From Syngnathus acus (taxonomy: Eukaryota; Chordata; Actinopteri; Syngnathiformes; Syngnathidae): a DNA stretch of 64,000 nt. The stretch covers positions 2,154,664 through 2,218,663 of the forward strand of contig NC_051088.1 of NCBI RefSeq assembly GCF_901709675.1, given 5' to 3'. Shown in pieces: positions 1 to 39,602 of the stretch; positions within the stretch are counted from its first letter, which is position 1; every line of letters begins with the position of its first letter. The position numbers were made by a program, and so were the translations under genes. The notes under the pieces are model-generated. The model had not been told where the DNA came from and searched no databases. It saw nothing but the letters and a program-made list of their open reading frames with translations.

Positions 1-1591
1 ATGAAAAAAAATGTTTTGCCTTAATTGTCATACTGCTTTGAAATAATAATAAATAAAAATACAAAATAAAAGTTTTAGCAGTGCATGGGCAATAAGATTA
101 GACTACATCAGCTCAAACTACTGGGCTGGGCCTACTGAAGCTGAGAATATACTGCACAATATTAATTGTCTTTAATATGAAACCAGATTAATCTTATTTT
201 TAATGATCTGTATTCATGAGTGCAAACAAATGTCGTGTCATCACACTTTTTTTCTCTCTCTCACTGCACTCCTGCAGTCTACTTGCTGCTGCTGGCTCCT
301 GAAACTTGGCATCTTTTTGCCTTTACAAGTGCGTCGATATCAGGTGTCAAATCCTGAGTAGCAGCACATTTAACAATGTCATTCAAGTGTTCATTTGTCA
401 ACCTTGAGCGCTGCTTTGTTTTATTATTGTTCATCACGGAGAACACCTGTTCACAAAGATAAGTAGTCCCAAACATGGAGAGAACCTTTGCAGTCATGGC
501 TGTTAATTTGGGGTAACCTGGCACAAGATACTGATAAAACGTATCCAATCCCACGGACCCAAATTTATCCTTCATAGCGGAATCGCACTGCAAGTCAATA
601 AGCTCGAGCTGAATGTCCGCTGGCACATCAGAAGGCTTCACTGTAAATGGCGAGCGAAAAAAGCCGAACTTGTTCTCAAGTTCACTGAAAACCTGAAACC
701 TCCGCTCAAACTCTCGCAGCAAATCTGTTATGTTGTCTTTATATTTATCCAAATCGGGACGATCCGGTGCCTTCGGACGCACAGCTGTGAGACATGAGAA
801 GTGCGTGGTGTCACCGCTGGATAGCTGCGTCTCCCACAGTGACAGTTTCATCTTGAACGCACTTATGCTGTCGTAATATTGAGTGACAACTCTGTTACGG
901 CCCTGCAATGTAGTGTTAAGTGTATTCAAGTGTTGCGTAATATCTACCATGAAGGCAAGATCCTGCACCCATTCCTTGCATTGAAGTTCCTTTACTGGGC
1001 GTCCCTTCTTCTCCATAAAATGTCCAATTTCGCCTCGTAGCTCAAAGAAGCGCTTGAGTACTGCACCTCTTTGTCCTTTCAAGTGGTCATACTTGTCTTT
1101 ATGATGAGTCTCGTAGTGGCGCCGAATATTAAATTCTTTGAACACTGCAACTTGCTGATTACAAACCAAGCACACTGGTTTTGTCTTCACTTCTGTGAAT
1201 AAATAATTCTCAGTCCATTTTTCCTGGAAAACCCTGCACTCCGTGTCCACTTTTCTTTTTTTTGAGAGTGCCATTTTGGGAACGGTGTGTTGACCGATAA
1301 CTTGTTTAGTAGTAGTTATTTCTAGTTGGACACCACGTTGCGAATGTTTCTTTCCTGGTACTAACTCGTGTCAGTGCCGCATGCTGGACGTGAGCTCTTT
1401 TACACATTTACTGCCCTCTAGCGGCCGGAGGGAGCATTTGAGTTGTATTTATTTTAAAGAATCATAACTTTTGATAGAAATGAGCTAGTGACTCGCTTCT
1501 TTTTTTGACATACTCAGAAATTTATGACGGGCCGGATTAAATCATCCAACGGGCCGGGTCCGGCCCGCGGGCCGTATGTTTGACATACCTG
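1..1591 (-). mobile_element. hAT DNA transposon, copy 1 (left end outside window)
   Basis: Matches 7196-8786 base for base wherever I compared it. The one difference I saw is in the terminal inverted repeat (TGACATACCTG here, TGACATGCCTG in copy 2). The right end reads as the inverted form of CAGGTATGTCAAAC. It sits inside a tRNA-derived SINE at the point that reads ATTTAACCCATCCCC in intact SINEs, so the 8-bp target duplication is probably ATTTAACC (1592-1599). About 342 bp of the left end lies outside the window. The element encodes a shortened transposase on the minus strand. Confidence 0.9.
279..1274 (-). CDS. hAT transposase-derived protein lacking the catalytic core, copy 1
   Basis: 331 residues, uninterrupted. 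The N-terminus has a basic SKKRKVD stretch (residues 4-10), which looks like a nuclear localisation signal. A BED/C2H2-like zinc finger follows, with C35, C38, H53 and H57/H58. The C-terminal third holds the hAT dimerisation region, around the motif GTTYLCEQVFSVMNNNKT. Relatives of the ZBED/GTF2IRD2 type usually run to 600 residues or more. Here the frame passes from the zinc finger (about residue 69) straight into the post-catalytic region (RFFELRGEIGHFM), so the DDE core is missing but the frame is kept. By family knowledge it could bind DNA and dimerise but not cut. Whether it is expressed is unknown. Confidence 0.8.
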   Translation of the reverse strand: MALSKKRKVDTECRVFQEKWTENYLFTEVKTKPVCLVCNQQVAVFKEFNIRRHYETHHKDKYDHLKGQRGAVLKRFFELRGEIGHFMEKKGRPVKELQCKEWVQDLAFMVDITQHLNTLNTTLQGRNRVVTQYYDSISAFKMKLSLWETQLSSGDTTHFSCLTAVRPKAPDRPDLDKYKDNITDLLREFERRFQVFSELENKFGFFRSPFTVKPSDVPADIQLELIDLQCDSAMKDKFGSVGLDTFYQYLVPGYPKLTAMTAKVLSMFGTTYLCEQVFSVMNNNKTKQRSRLTNEHLNDIVKCAATQDLTPDIDALVKAKRCQVSGASSSK

Positions 1592-1836
1592 ATTTAACCC
1601 ATCCCCATGTGATTTTGATCCATCCCCTGGGGGAGAGGGGAGCAGTGAGCAGCAGCGGTGCCGCGCTCGGGAATCATTTGGTGATCTAACCCCCCAATTC
1701 CAACCCTTAATGCTGAGTGCCAAGCAGGGAGGCAATGGGTCCCATTTTTATAGTCTTTGGTATGACCCGGCCGGGGTTTTAACCCACAACCTTCCAGTCT
1801 CAGGGCGGACACTCTACCACTAGGCCACTGAGCTGG
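1592..1836 (-). repeat. tRNA-derived SINE, half interrupted by hAT copy 1
   Basis: Same family as 32386-32699, 35633-35964 and 62019-62340. The tRNA-like head is at the right on the minus strand (AGCTCAGTGGCCTAGTGG A-box region, GTTAAAACCC-type B box near 1775). The tail half was displaced to the left by the hAT insertion and is outside the window. Confidence 0.85.
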
Positions 1837-2398
1837 TAAATATATAGTATATATACAGTATATATATAGTATAAATATACTTACTTGACTTAACATACAT
1901 GTAAATGATTGCCCATCAGACAAAGCCCCTTGGGGGTATCAAATGGGTAGCACTGCTCCCTACTTGAGGCATGTGAAGTTTTTTGCTCTATTCACAAGAA
2001 AACATGACATTTATAATAATGACATCAATGTGTGCAGAACTGTGTGAACATTAAAATTGATGCGATCATTTATTATCCACCCATTTACCCTTTTTGATTC
2101 GAATAAGGTCTTAGAATTGATTTTCAATTGAAGGTTTATTGCACAATGCACACAAATAAAAATAATAAAATATGGAAATAAATAAAAAGATACTGAAACA
2201 AAGACATTGGGCCATTAGGTGAACTCGTTACACAATATGCCGACATTTTATTTTGGGGGACACCAACACGTATGACACATAACGTAAAATACATATAGTC
2301 ATATAAAGCAGTTCACCAAATGTCAGATTTTTGTGTTTTCATGCGCAAAAATAAAAACAATGAATAAAACACTCAAACACCAGACAAGTTTTAAAATA
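1837..2398. other. AT-rich stretch without a gene
   Basis: Starts with a short TATA/TAGTATA low-complexity run (1839-1880). Around 2120-2200 it carries A-rich sequence reading like the reverse complement of an old LINE tail (TTTATTGCACAATGCACAC). I see no coding signal. Confidence 0.5.
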
Positions 2399-3690
2399 AA
2401 AGTTTATTAGAATCAGAATCAGCTTTATTGGCCAAGTTTGTGCATGCCAAACAAGGAATTTGACTTCGGTTGATCTCAGCCTCTGTACAACATTTAAGTG
2501 ACTAACAACATTCAGGTGACTAACAACATTTAAGTGGCAAGAACAGGATATTATTGCCCAGTGATGTCTCTGAGACTCTATGAGTGGTGTGAGTTCATCA
2601 GCGTGACAGCCTGGGGAAAGATGCTGTGTCTGCTGGTTTTGGCGTACAGCGCTCTGTAACACCGTCCGGAGGGGAGTAGTCGAACAGACTGTGACCTGGG
2701 TGAGAAGGGTCTGTAGAGATGTTACTTGCACGTTTCCTGGTCCTGGACAGGTACAAGTCTTGGATAGATGGGAGGTTGGTCCCGATTATCTTTTCCGCAG
2801 TCCTGATTGTCCGTTGCAGTCTGTGCTTGTCTTGTTTGGTGGCCGATCCAAACCAGACAGTGATGGAGGTGCAGAGGATAGACTGGATGATGGCAGTGTA
2901 GAAGGTCTTCAGCAGCTCCTGTGGTAGGTTGAACTTCCTGAGCTGTCTCAGAAAGTACAGCCTCTGCTAGGCCTTCTTCCGGACAGAGTCTATGTGGCCG
3001 GTCCATTGCAGGTCCCGAGAGATTGTGGAACCAGGAACTTGAAGGTGTCTGTGGAGGAAATAGAATTACTGAGGATAGTGAGGGGTGGAAGTGGTGAAGG
3101 GTCTCTCCTGAAGTCCACTGTCATCTCCACGGACTTGAGCGGGTTCAGCTCCAGGTGGTTTTGGCTGAACCAGTGGACATGCTGCTCCACCTCCTGTCTG
3201 TACGCAGTCTTGTCACCGTCCCGGATCAGTTCGATGAGAGTGGTGTCGTCCGCATACTTCAGGAGCTTCACAGAAGAGTTGCCTGTGGAGCAATCGCTGG
3301 TGTAGAGAGAGAAGAGCAGTGGGGAGAGGACGCACCCCTGGGGAACGCCAGTGCTGGTGGTCCGGGTGTCGGATGTGATGGTCCCCAGCCTCACATGCTG
3401 TCTCCTGTTGGTCAGGAAGCTGGTGATCCACTGACAGGTGGAGGCAGGCACCGCGAGGTGGATGAGCTTCTGGTGGAGGATGTCGGGAGCGATGATGTTG
3501 AACGCCGAGTTGAGGTCCACAAACAGTATCCTGGCGTACGTCCCTGGGGTGTCTAGGTGGCGCAGGATGTAGTGCAGTCCCATGTTTACCGCATCGTCCA
3601 CTGACCTGTTTGCCCGGTAGGCAAACTGCAGGGGGGTCGAGCAGGGGGGCCGTGATGTCCTTCAACTTAATAAAATTAAATTTCAAACCA
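2399..3690 (-). pseudogene. Rex1-like LINE, 5'-truncated reverse transcriptase fragment
   Basis: On the minus strand the frame 3601-2990 reads a non-LTR reverse transcriptase: motif A ILFVDLNSAFN, then GVPQGCVLSPLLFSLYTSD, then the catalytic KYADDTTLIEL. The frame breaks upstream at a C run (about 3640, LDPPAVC in place of the family's LDPLQFAYR) and again after FKFL near 3040. The 3' UTR ends near 2410 with AATAAAGCTGATTCTGATTC, a short-repeat LINE tail. The endonuclease half is absent, so this is a dead 5'-truncated copy of the Rex1/Babar type. Confidence 0.8.
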
Positions 3691-4252
3691 GCAATCTAAT
3701 GTGAAATTGCAATATTTAGGCATATATATGCGTACACATGTTGTTTAAAAACTACTGTAAGTATTATAAAATAAAGATTTCCCGAAGAGAAGCATAATTC
3801 CGACCCCCACCCACCCTAACCCTGTGTTTGCACAATCTGGCCCAGTCATATTTCTGTTTCAATTCAAGAAATGTTCTCTTGTATTTGAGATTGTAGAGTG
3901 ATCACACCACCTGGATACTAGTGTGAATGGAATAGGTGCAAACAATAAGAAAATGCCAATATGCCAGAGGGTAACAGCTCACAGCAATATTTTATGGCAT
4001 GGGGGATGGGGTTGTTTATGAACTTTTTCATTTTTGGAACAATGAACTTAAAAAATCGTCAATTGTGAACGATAACCTGAACAAGTTTAATTCAAATGTT
4101 TAACTTTGAACTAGTTTGTGTAGAAAATGAACTTTCCCAACATTACCTCCCAAAACAAAGCATTATATCGCTGTTTTGTTGTATACTGATCGGAGGCACA
4201 TCATTTGTTGCATCTGTCAACAGCTAATCAACTAATCACTTACTGTACAATA

Positions 4253-4360
4253 CAGTGATCCCTCGTTTATCACAGGGGATGCATTCCAGGACCACCTGCA
4301 ATAAACAAAGATCCGCAAAGTAGAAGCGGGATATTATTTAGAAATCTAAACACCATTGTA
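4253..4360. repeat. Tigger/pogo-like MITE, left end only
   Basis: Begins with CAGTGATCCCTCGTTTATC after a TA, then ATTCCAGGACC. The termini of the complete MITE at 18414-18747 are alike. No matching right end was found nearby. Confidence 0.6.
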
Positions 4361-4839
4361 TTGAAAATTCCAACGCGTAGTGTTTCTTGTTGTCCGCTAG
4401 AGGGCATGGGTGTTGCTAGTTAATTTGAAGTGTGGTTTACCTTGTCAAGCAATGCAAAGACCATTTGAATCAGGTGTTGCAACAGGGTGACATAGAAAAC
4501 ATGCAGGACACCGGCCCTCGAGGATCTTTTAAACCTTTCTTATTCCCTAATAACCATTCCCACACTGTTCTGTGCATGTATTGTAGTAAATAAACGAACA
4601 AACTCGTAATATTGTCACATGTCCTCGCGCGTGGCTGGCTGCCGCCTGCCACCTGATTCCTGTTTACCTGATAAGCTCTGTAGCCGTACGCCTGGCTGGT
4701 TCATCTGCCTTGACACACGCACGCCTGCCACCTGATTCCCGTTTGCCTGATCCGGTGTGTAGCGAGATGCTTGGACTCTGTTTGGCCCGAGCTAATGGTA
4801 ATTTGTAGTGGTGTATGTTTTTGAAGAAAAGTTTTGTAA

Positions 4840-4927
4840 TTAACACGTTTTTATCCAACTAATCAATTTACTATCAAAATAATCAACAGCTTAATCGATA
4901 ATTAAAATAATCATTAGTTGCAGCTCT
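4840..4927. repeat. possible hAT MITE right end
   Basis: AT-rich run ending in CATTAGTTGCAGCTCTA, which resembles a common fish hAT terminus (inverse TAGAGCTGCAACTAATG). I could not find the partner end or a target duplication. Confidence 0.35.
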
Positions 4928-6119
4928 AAATCACACATACAGGCATTCAAGGAGAGATGTTGGAGTGACGCAGAACACAAGAAAGGGCTGCTCAACAGCT
5001 AAGTTGAGGAGCGTTGATGCCAGTATCAAGGGCAGCTCAACAGTAGTCAAGAAGCAAACTAGCTTCCTAAAACCAGCACAAGCGTAAAGTAAAGATAATA
5101 GACCACAACGTATTTTGTTCTTGGATATGTGGGCAGAGCAAGCCTCCAGTGAATGCAATTCTTGGGTTGGGATCTACTAGTCCAGATGTTTGCTGAAATG
5201 TTTGACATGGTCTCTAAGGAGGCGTCAGCTTCCACAGCTATGACATCATCATCAGGCTCTCTTGAGTACTTGATGTGAACGCCTAGTTTATTCCTTGATG
5301 AGAGGTTAGTTCTCAACGGAGGAGGCATCAAGGAAAAGCGACACAAACATTCACATCACAACAGTGTGCATATGTCTTCAAGCATCGATAAAATGTGTGT
5401 CTATTGTTAAGTTTGTGGAGTTTGTTTTACCTGGCTGCAGACCATACCAACATATACCATACAGACACACAACACGTCAAAGCATGTGTGATCTACCCGT
5501 AGAAAGCCATTAATGTACGAACAATCATCTGTTATCCATTAGCAAACATGTCAATGGCAAGAATACCACAAGGGCGAGGCTCACATCACTGCATAGTCTT
5601 CTCATGATGTGTGTGTGTTTTCATCATTTTCACATTGTGACGAAAGGGGAATTCCATCCAAGGTTAGCATGCTTGCCGCTCACCAAACACGCACACACAC
5701 GCACGATGCAATGTAGCAATGTGTGAACAGAATAAATGACTGCCGATGACTCCACCCTGTCGCTTAGGAACATGTAGAACGTCCAGGATGTGATTCAAAC
5801 ACATTTGTTGTGGTTTATTCTTCTCTTTTTACATCTTGTTGTCCTGTATCACAACACTCACAGACCTGCATATGTATTTGTGTAATTTCTCAACTGTATT
5901 GAATTTTCTGCCTGAACTTTAACCATATTGATTACTCACAAAAACAAATGCTACATTTCGTACCGCAGGGCATGATGCCTCATCTGGTTTATTTGATTAA
6001 CAGTCAGATTTTTTTTTACTCAAAAACAAATGTGACTTCTAATGTGAATGGAATGAGTCTGTTGTGATGTCTGACGCCCAGAAAGCACAAATCGGAATTG
6101 ACCTGAAGTGTGAATATAG

Positions 6120-6560
6120 CCTAAGTTACAAGGCAGGAAATAATTAACTTAAGTCAACAAATATGTCAAGACCCAGGTCAAAAACTAAGTCACGTTCCAA
6201 ATTAAAATCCAAAACGGAATGAATTAACCTATGAAGGAATGAAAGTGCCAAATTTTGAAAGAACTATAAGTAAAAAACAATGTCAAGAATGAAAAGACCA
6301 AGTCAGAGGCAATCCAAGAAATACCACAGAACAAAGTCAAGATCCAAGTCAATAACCAATGAACTAAGTCAAGACCCAGGTCCAGAAACTACCAAGCTAA
6401 CCAAGTCAGGGTCAAAAATGAAATAACCAAGTCAAGAACCGAAGAACAAGTCAACAAGTAGAAGAAAGCCAAAAGGATTAAGTCAGGGACCAAGAACTAT
6501 GTCAAAAATCAAGCCAAAAACAACTCAACAAAGAAGTCAGGAATCAGATCATGATTCAAA
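6120..6560. repeat. degenerate AAGTCAAGAACC minisatellite
   Basis: About 440 bp of loosely repeated AAGTCAAGACCCAGGTCA and AACCAAGTCAAGAACC units, strongly purine-rich on the + strand. It is open in no useful frame. See findings. Confidence 0.7.
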
Positions 6561-6853
6561 AACAAAGAAAATACACATTTTTACCAGGTCATGAGTATGT
6601 CATCAATAAGGTGTTCAAATCAACCAGCGAATTTCCCCACTAGTTACAGAGCATCTGAATGTAAGGTGCCATCCTGGATTACTGTTATAGCAAAGACACC
6701 TGACACATTTCATTCTTTCTTGTGTTAAAAGCAAAATTTCATGTCACACGAGACATCGCTGCAGATGCTAATAATTGGAATGGAGGATGCAGCATTTCTG
6801 AAAGAAAGCACACAGTTAAAGAAATATCCTGCTTAGTTGGGCTGTGTGTAGAT

Positions 6854-8786
6854 CAGGCGTGTCAAACTCAGTTTGGCTCTGGGGCCGGATCCAGACTTTC
6901 TGTTCTCAGGTGGGCCGGATCAGTAAAAGAATGTCAACTCCAACTATTTAGCTTTGTTTTTCAGTACTATGCTTTATCATTCAGCCTACATTTGTAGCCT
7001 ACCCTACATATTATAATCACGGATGACAAGGGATCTTTTCTAAGCACAACACATTTATTCACAAACAATGGAGAAAAAAAATGATTTTCATGTTTGGCAT
7101 TGAATGTGTTAACAACTGGTTTATTTTAACAGTTGAGTGAATGCAGTTTTACACCTGAACCAACTCACCACACTAAACAAACTCAAGTGGGAGCTATGAA
7201 AAAAAATGTTTTGCCTTAATTGTCATACTGCTTTGAAATAATAATAAATAAAAATACAAAATAAAAGTTTTAGCAGTGCATGGGCAATAAGATTAGACTA
7301 CATCAGCTCAAACTACTGGGCTGGGCCTACTGAAGCTGAGAATATACTGCACAATATTAATTGTCTTTAATATGAAACCAGATTAATCTTATTTTTAATG
7401 ATCTGTATTCATGAGTGCAAACAAATGTCGTGTCATCACACTTTTTTTCTCTCTCTCACTGCACTCCTGCAGTCTACTTGCTGCTGCTGGCTCCTGAAAC
7501 TTGGCATCTTTTTGCCTTTACAAGTGCGTCGATATCAGGTGTCAAATCCTGAGTAGCAGCACATTTAACAATGTCATTCAAGTGTTCATTTGTCAACCTT
7601 GAGCGCTGCTTTGTTTTATTATTGTTCATCACGGAGAACACCTGTTCACAAAGATAAGTAGTCCCAAACATGGAGAGAACCTTTGCAGTCATGGCTGTTA
7701 ATTTGGGGTAACCTGGCACAAGATACTGATAAAACGTATCCAATCCCACGGACCCAAATTTATCCTTCATAGCGGAATCGCACTGCAAGTCAATAAGCTC
7801 GAGCTGAATGTCCGCTGGCACATCAGAAGGCTTCACTGTAAATGGCGAGCGAAAAAAGCCGAACTTGTTCTCAAGTTCACTGAAAACCTGAAACCTCCGC
7901 TCAAACTCTCGCAGCAAATCTGTTATGTTGTCTTTATATTTATCCAAATCGGGACGATCCGGTGCCTTCGGACGCACAGCTGTGAGACATGAGAAGTGCG
8001 TGGTGTCACCGCTGGATAGCTGCGTCTCCCACAGTGACAGTTTCATCTTGAACGCACTTATGCTGTCGTAATATTGAGTGACAACTCTGTTACGGCCCTG
8101 CAATGTAGTGTTAAGTGTATTCAAGTGTTGCGTAATATCTACCATGAAGGCAAGATCCTGCACCCATTCCTTGCATTGAAGTTCCTTTACTGGGCGTCCC
8201 TTCTTCTCCATAAAATGTCCAATTTCGCCTCGTAGCTCAAAGAAGCGCTTGAGTACTGCACCTCTTTGTCCTTTCAAGTGGTCATACTTGTCTTTATGAT
8301 GAGTCTCGTAGTGGCGCCGAATATTAAATTCTTTGAACACTGCAACTTGCTGATTACAAACCAAGCACACTGGTTTTGTCTTCACTTCTGTGAATAAATA
8401 ATTCTCAGTCCATTTTTCCTGGAAAACCCTGCACTCCGTGTCCACTTTTCTTTTTTTTGAGAGTGCCATTTTGGGAACGGTGTGTTGACCGATAACTTGT
8501 TTAGTAGTAGTTATTTCTAGTTGGACACCACGTTGCGAATGTTTCTTTCCTGGTACTAACTCGTGTCAGTGCCGCATGCTGGACGTGAGCTCTTTTACAC
8601 ATTTACTGCCCTCTAGCGGCCGGAGGGAGCATTTGAGTTGTATTTATTTTAAAGAATCATAACTTTTGATAGAAATGAGCTAGTGACTCGCTTCTTTTTT
8701 TGACATACTCAGAAATTTATGACGGGCCGGATTAAATCATCCAACGGGCCGGGTCCGGCCCGCGGGCCGTATGTTTGACATGCCTG
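6854..8786 (-). mobile_element. hAT DNA transposon, copy 2, complete, 1933 bp
   Basis: Starts CAGGCGTGTCAAAC and ends with the inverse of CAGGCATGTCAAAC. It is flanked by a perfect 8-bp target duplication GTGTAGAT (6846-6853 and 8787-8794), the length typical of hAT. It carries the same 331-codon minus-strand frame as copy 1. The element is internally deleted, but both ends look competent for mobilisation by a transposase supplied in trans. Confidence 0.95.
7474..8469 (-). CDS. hAT transposase-derived protein lacking the catalytic core, copy 2
   Basis: Identical in all 331 residues to the frame at 279-1274: basic N-terminus, BED-type zinc finger (C35, C38, H53, H57/58), deletion junction at about residue 69, then the hAT C-terminal dimerisation region. 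Two identical intact copies 7.2 kb apart mean a very recent spread, too recent for selection to be inferred from intactness alone. The start codon lies 325 bp inside the right end of the element, on the side facing the PI16-like gene, and is transcribed away from it. Confidence 0.8.
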   Translation of the reverse strand: MALSKKRKVDTECRVFQEKWTENYLFTEVKTKPVCLVCNQQVAVFKEFNIRRHYETHHKDKYDHLKGQRGAVLKRFFELRGEIGHFMEKKGRPVKELQCKEWVQDLAFMVDITQHLNTLNTTLQGRNRVVTQYYDSISAFKMKLSLWETQLSSGDTTHFSCLTAVRPKAPDRPDLDKYKDNITDLLREFERRFQVFSELENKFGFFRSPFTVKPSDVPADIQLELIDLQCDSAMKDKFGSVGLDTFYQYLVPGYPKLTAMTAKVLSMFGTTYLCEQVFSVMNNNKTKQRSRLTNEHLNDIVKCAATQDLTPDIDALVKAKRCQVSGASSSK

Positions 8787-9111
8787 GTGTAGATGGTGGC
8801 TAAAGTTTGGATGTTATGTTGTGACTCTGACGTTCACTTGATGAAACAAGGAGGAGGGAGGGATGATGGAGGAGGAAGAGGAGGATGCAATATGTGTGTG
8901 CCTGTGTATGGGGGAAGGACCCGTGCACACTTAAAGCTGCTGTGGGGGCGATCAAGGCACACATCTGCACCTTGGTTACGACAGCACACACACAATGACA
9001 ATTCTGGACGGACCCTCCTCCAACACTCCCAGGACTTTGTTTCCCAACATGCAACTACGGGACACGTTAGAGCTACAGAAGGTCAGCAAGTTGCCAGTGA
9101 AAAGGGGGTGC

Positions 9112-37307
<28,196 letters not shown>

Positions 37308-37860
37308 AAAACAGGACAACACACATGCACACCAGCACACATGTACAAACACACATCTCTATCAGTTTGTAAAAAAATACTAATCATGAAAATGCTGTGG
37401 ATGTGGGGATGTGTGTACATTTACAGTATCGGAAATATATTTCAGTATATTAAGTACAATATTTACACGCAGCATGGTCACCTTTGAGAGGTTCTGGTTT
37501 CGAAAGTCAACTCATACTCTGCTGTGAGTTTTTAGGTTTTATGACTAACTCGATGATATTGAGCAATGGATGCAAACAAACCTGATGAGATAACTAGGCG
37601 AGAGTGACGATTGTTAGTTTTCTTTAGTCTGCTGCTAAATGTAAATCCTTCAAGGTGTCCCTTTAATGAACTTGAGTGACACGAGGACATTTTTGAAAAT
37701 GTTATGTATTTGTTTTGAGTTTGACGAGCCTTCTTTGAGGTTTAAAGTTGCAAACAGGTAGTATAAACACCTCATAGCTATCATACTGTAGCTACCAGCA
37801 CAGCTAAGAACAATAGTTGTATATAAATATAATAAAATTTCTTTTTTTCATAAAATGTGT
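37308..37860 (+). other. pi16-like: PI16-like 3' UTR with poly(A) signal
   Basis: AATAAA at 37831-37836 follows about 520 bp of non-coding sequence, with a GT-containing stretch (ATGTGTTGTCA) about 20 bp later. The cleavage site itself is inferred. Confidence 0.6.
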
Positions 37861-38060
37861 TGTCACGCCCGTGCCAGAGCACACTCGGCCGTCAACTTCC
37901 CTCAGTCACACCCTTTCTTTACCGTTATGTCTGTCACCTGCTCCCTCTTGTTACCTTGCGTATTTAAGCCCTGCCCGTGTGTTTCTCCCTGTCGGTGTCT
38001 ACTGTTGTCTCCTGTCTGTGTCTGCGCCATGTGTTCCTGTCCTGCTTGTGTGTGTGTGTG
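37861..38060. repeat. TGTCACG-family fragment, copy R3
   Basis: TGTCACGCCCGTGCCAGAGC then TTGCGTATTTAAGCCCTGCC, a diverged relative of the reverse strand of R1/R2. It runs into a (TG)n patch at 38046-38066. Confidence 0.6.
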
Positions 38061-38108
38061 TGTGTGTCTGCATGTGTATATGTGTATATATGTATATATA
38101 CATATATA

Positions 38109-39545
38109 CCGTAATTTCCGAACTATAAGCCGCACCGGACTATAAGCCGCACCAGCTAAAATCCGGGGATATTTTAGTTTTTTTCTTATATAAGCCGCAC
38201 CGGACTATAAGCCGCACGTGCACACGTGTTTTTTACAAAGAAAGACAGTACACAGAAAGCCTTTTTAAAGTTTTAATAACATACTTTAACATGTCTTTCT
38301 AAACATTGCCTGTGATGCAGCAGTAGTACCGCAGCAACACGGAAGTGTGCACGCGAGTTATTAACAAAGAAAGACTGGACACAGAAAGCTTTTTTAAAGT
38401 TTTAATAACATACCTTAACATTTCTTTCCAAACACTGCCTGTGACGCGGCAGTAATACCGCAGCAACAAATAAGTAACACAGCACTAATAGGGTTTGATT
38501 AAATAAAACATACCGGTAAAAGTCACTGAGACGCGGCAGTAACACAGCAGCAACACGGTAGCACAGCACTAACAGGGCTGATTAAAAAAGCATACAAGTA
38601 AAAGTAAAAAAAAGAGCTTCATCGTCTTCATCTTCCTCCTGTGCATTGAAACCATCGAAGTCTTCCGATTGGAATAGCGTTAGTTATCCTTTGCCACACA
38701 CTTTCTCAGTATCTCTTTCGTCATCGGTTTTATGCATTTTTTCTAGCATTTTCCATGATGAGGGTCTGTTCATGCTAATTTTATTCATGCACGAAGCGCT
38801 AAATTACATTAAACTAGCGAGCGACACGTATAGCTCCAGAGTAGACGGGACCACGAAATAAAGAAAAGGGTGATGCAACACAATGTCATCAACATCGACT
38901 GCCTTTAGCTTAAAAGCGGCATCATATGCATTTCTTTTGTCCCCCATAATGACGGTTTGTGTATAAAAGCTTCCTTTCAGTAATGTCCGTCTTGATCTCG
39001 TTCTGTCTCATCTTTGTGTAAATTTTACGGCACTATTTGCCTGGCGGATGGACATGCGATCAACACACCACTTTTCTCCCCAGTGACCATGTCATATATC
39101 CCTCCGCCCAGCAAAGCGGTGCTGCACAACAGCAGTCCACAGCCTTTTTACGAGTGTATAAAAGTGATCAAGTCGTCACAAAAATCACGGAAAAAATCAT
39201 ATATAAGCCCCACATAATGACGGTTTGTGTATAAAAGCTTCCTTTCAGTAATGTCCGTCTTGATCTCGTTCTGTCTCATCTTTGTGTAAATTTTACGGCA
39301 CTATTTGCCTGGCGGATGGACATGCGATCAACACACCACTTTTCTCCCCAGTGACCGTGTCATACATCCCTCCGCCCAGCAAAGCGGTGCCGCACAACAG
39401 CGGTCCACAGCCTTTTTACGAGTGTATAAAAGTGATCAAGTCATCACAAAAATCACGGAAAAAATCCTATATAAACCGCACCGGACTATAAGCCGCAGGG
39501 TTCAAAATTTGAGAAAAAGGTTGCGGCTTATAGTCCGAAATTTAC

Positions 39546-39547
<2 letters not shown>
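38109..39547. mobile_element. TA-flanked DNA element, 1439 bp, CCGTAATTTCCG family
   Basis: Left end CCGTAATTTCCGAACTATAA, right end the inverse (TTATAGTCCGAAATTTACGG), TA on both sides. Inside are two tandem duplications: about 155 bp (AAAGAAAGACAGTACACAG near 38238, and again near 38368) and 268 bp (38944-39211 and 39212-39479). No intact transposase. Confidence 0.85.

Positions 39548-39598
<51 letters not shown>
39548..39598. repeat. (AT)n microsatellite
   Basis: Directly follows the TA element, and probably seeded by its TA target. Confidence 0.95.

Positions 39599-39602
<4 letters not shown>

Larger units (their letters stand above)
3691..6119. other. non-coding upstream region
   Basis: About 2.4 kb with no supported gene. 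It includes a MITE end at 4253 and a possible hAT end at 4840-4927, described separately. The short open frames at 4470-5346 show no domain, codon bias or conserved motif. Confidence 0.5.
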
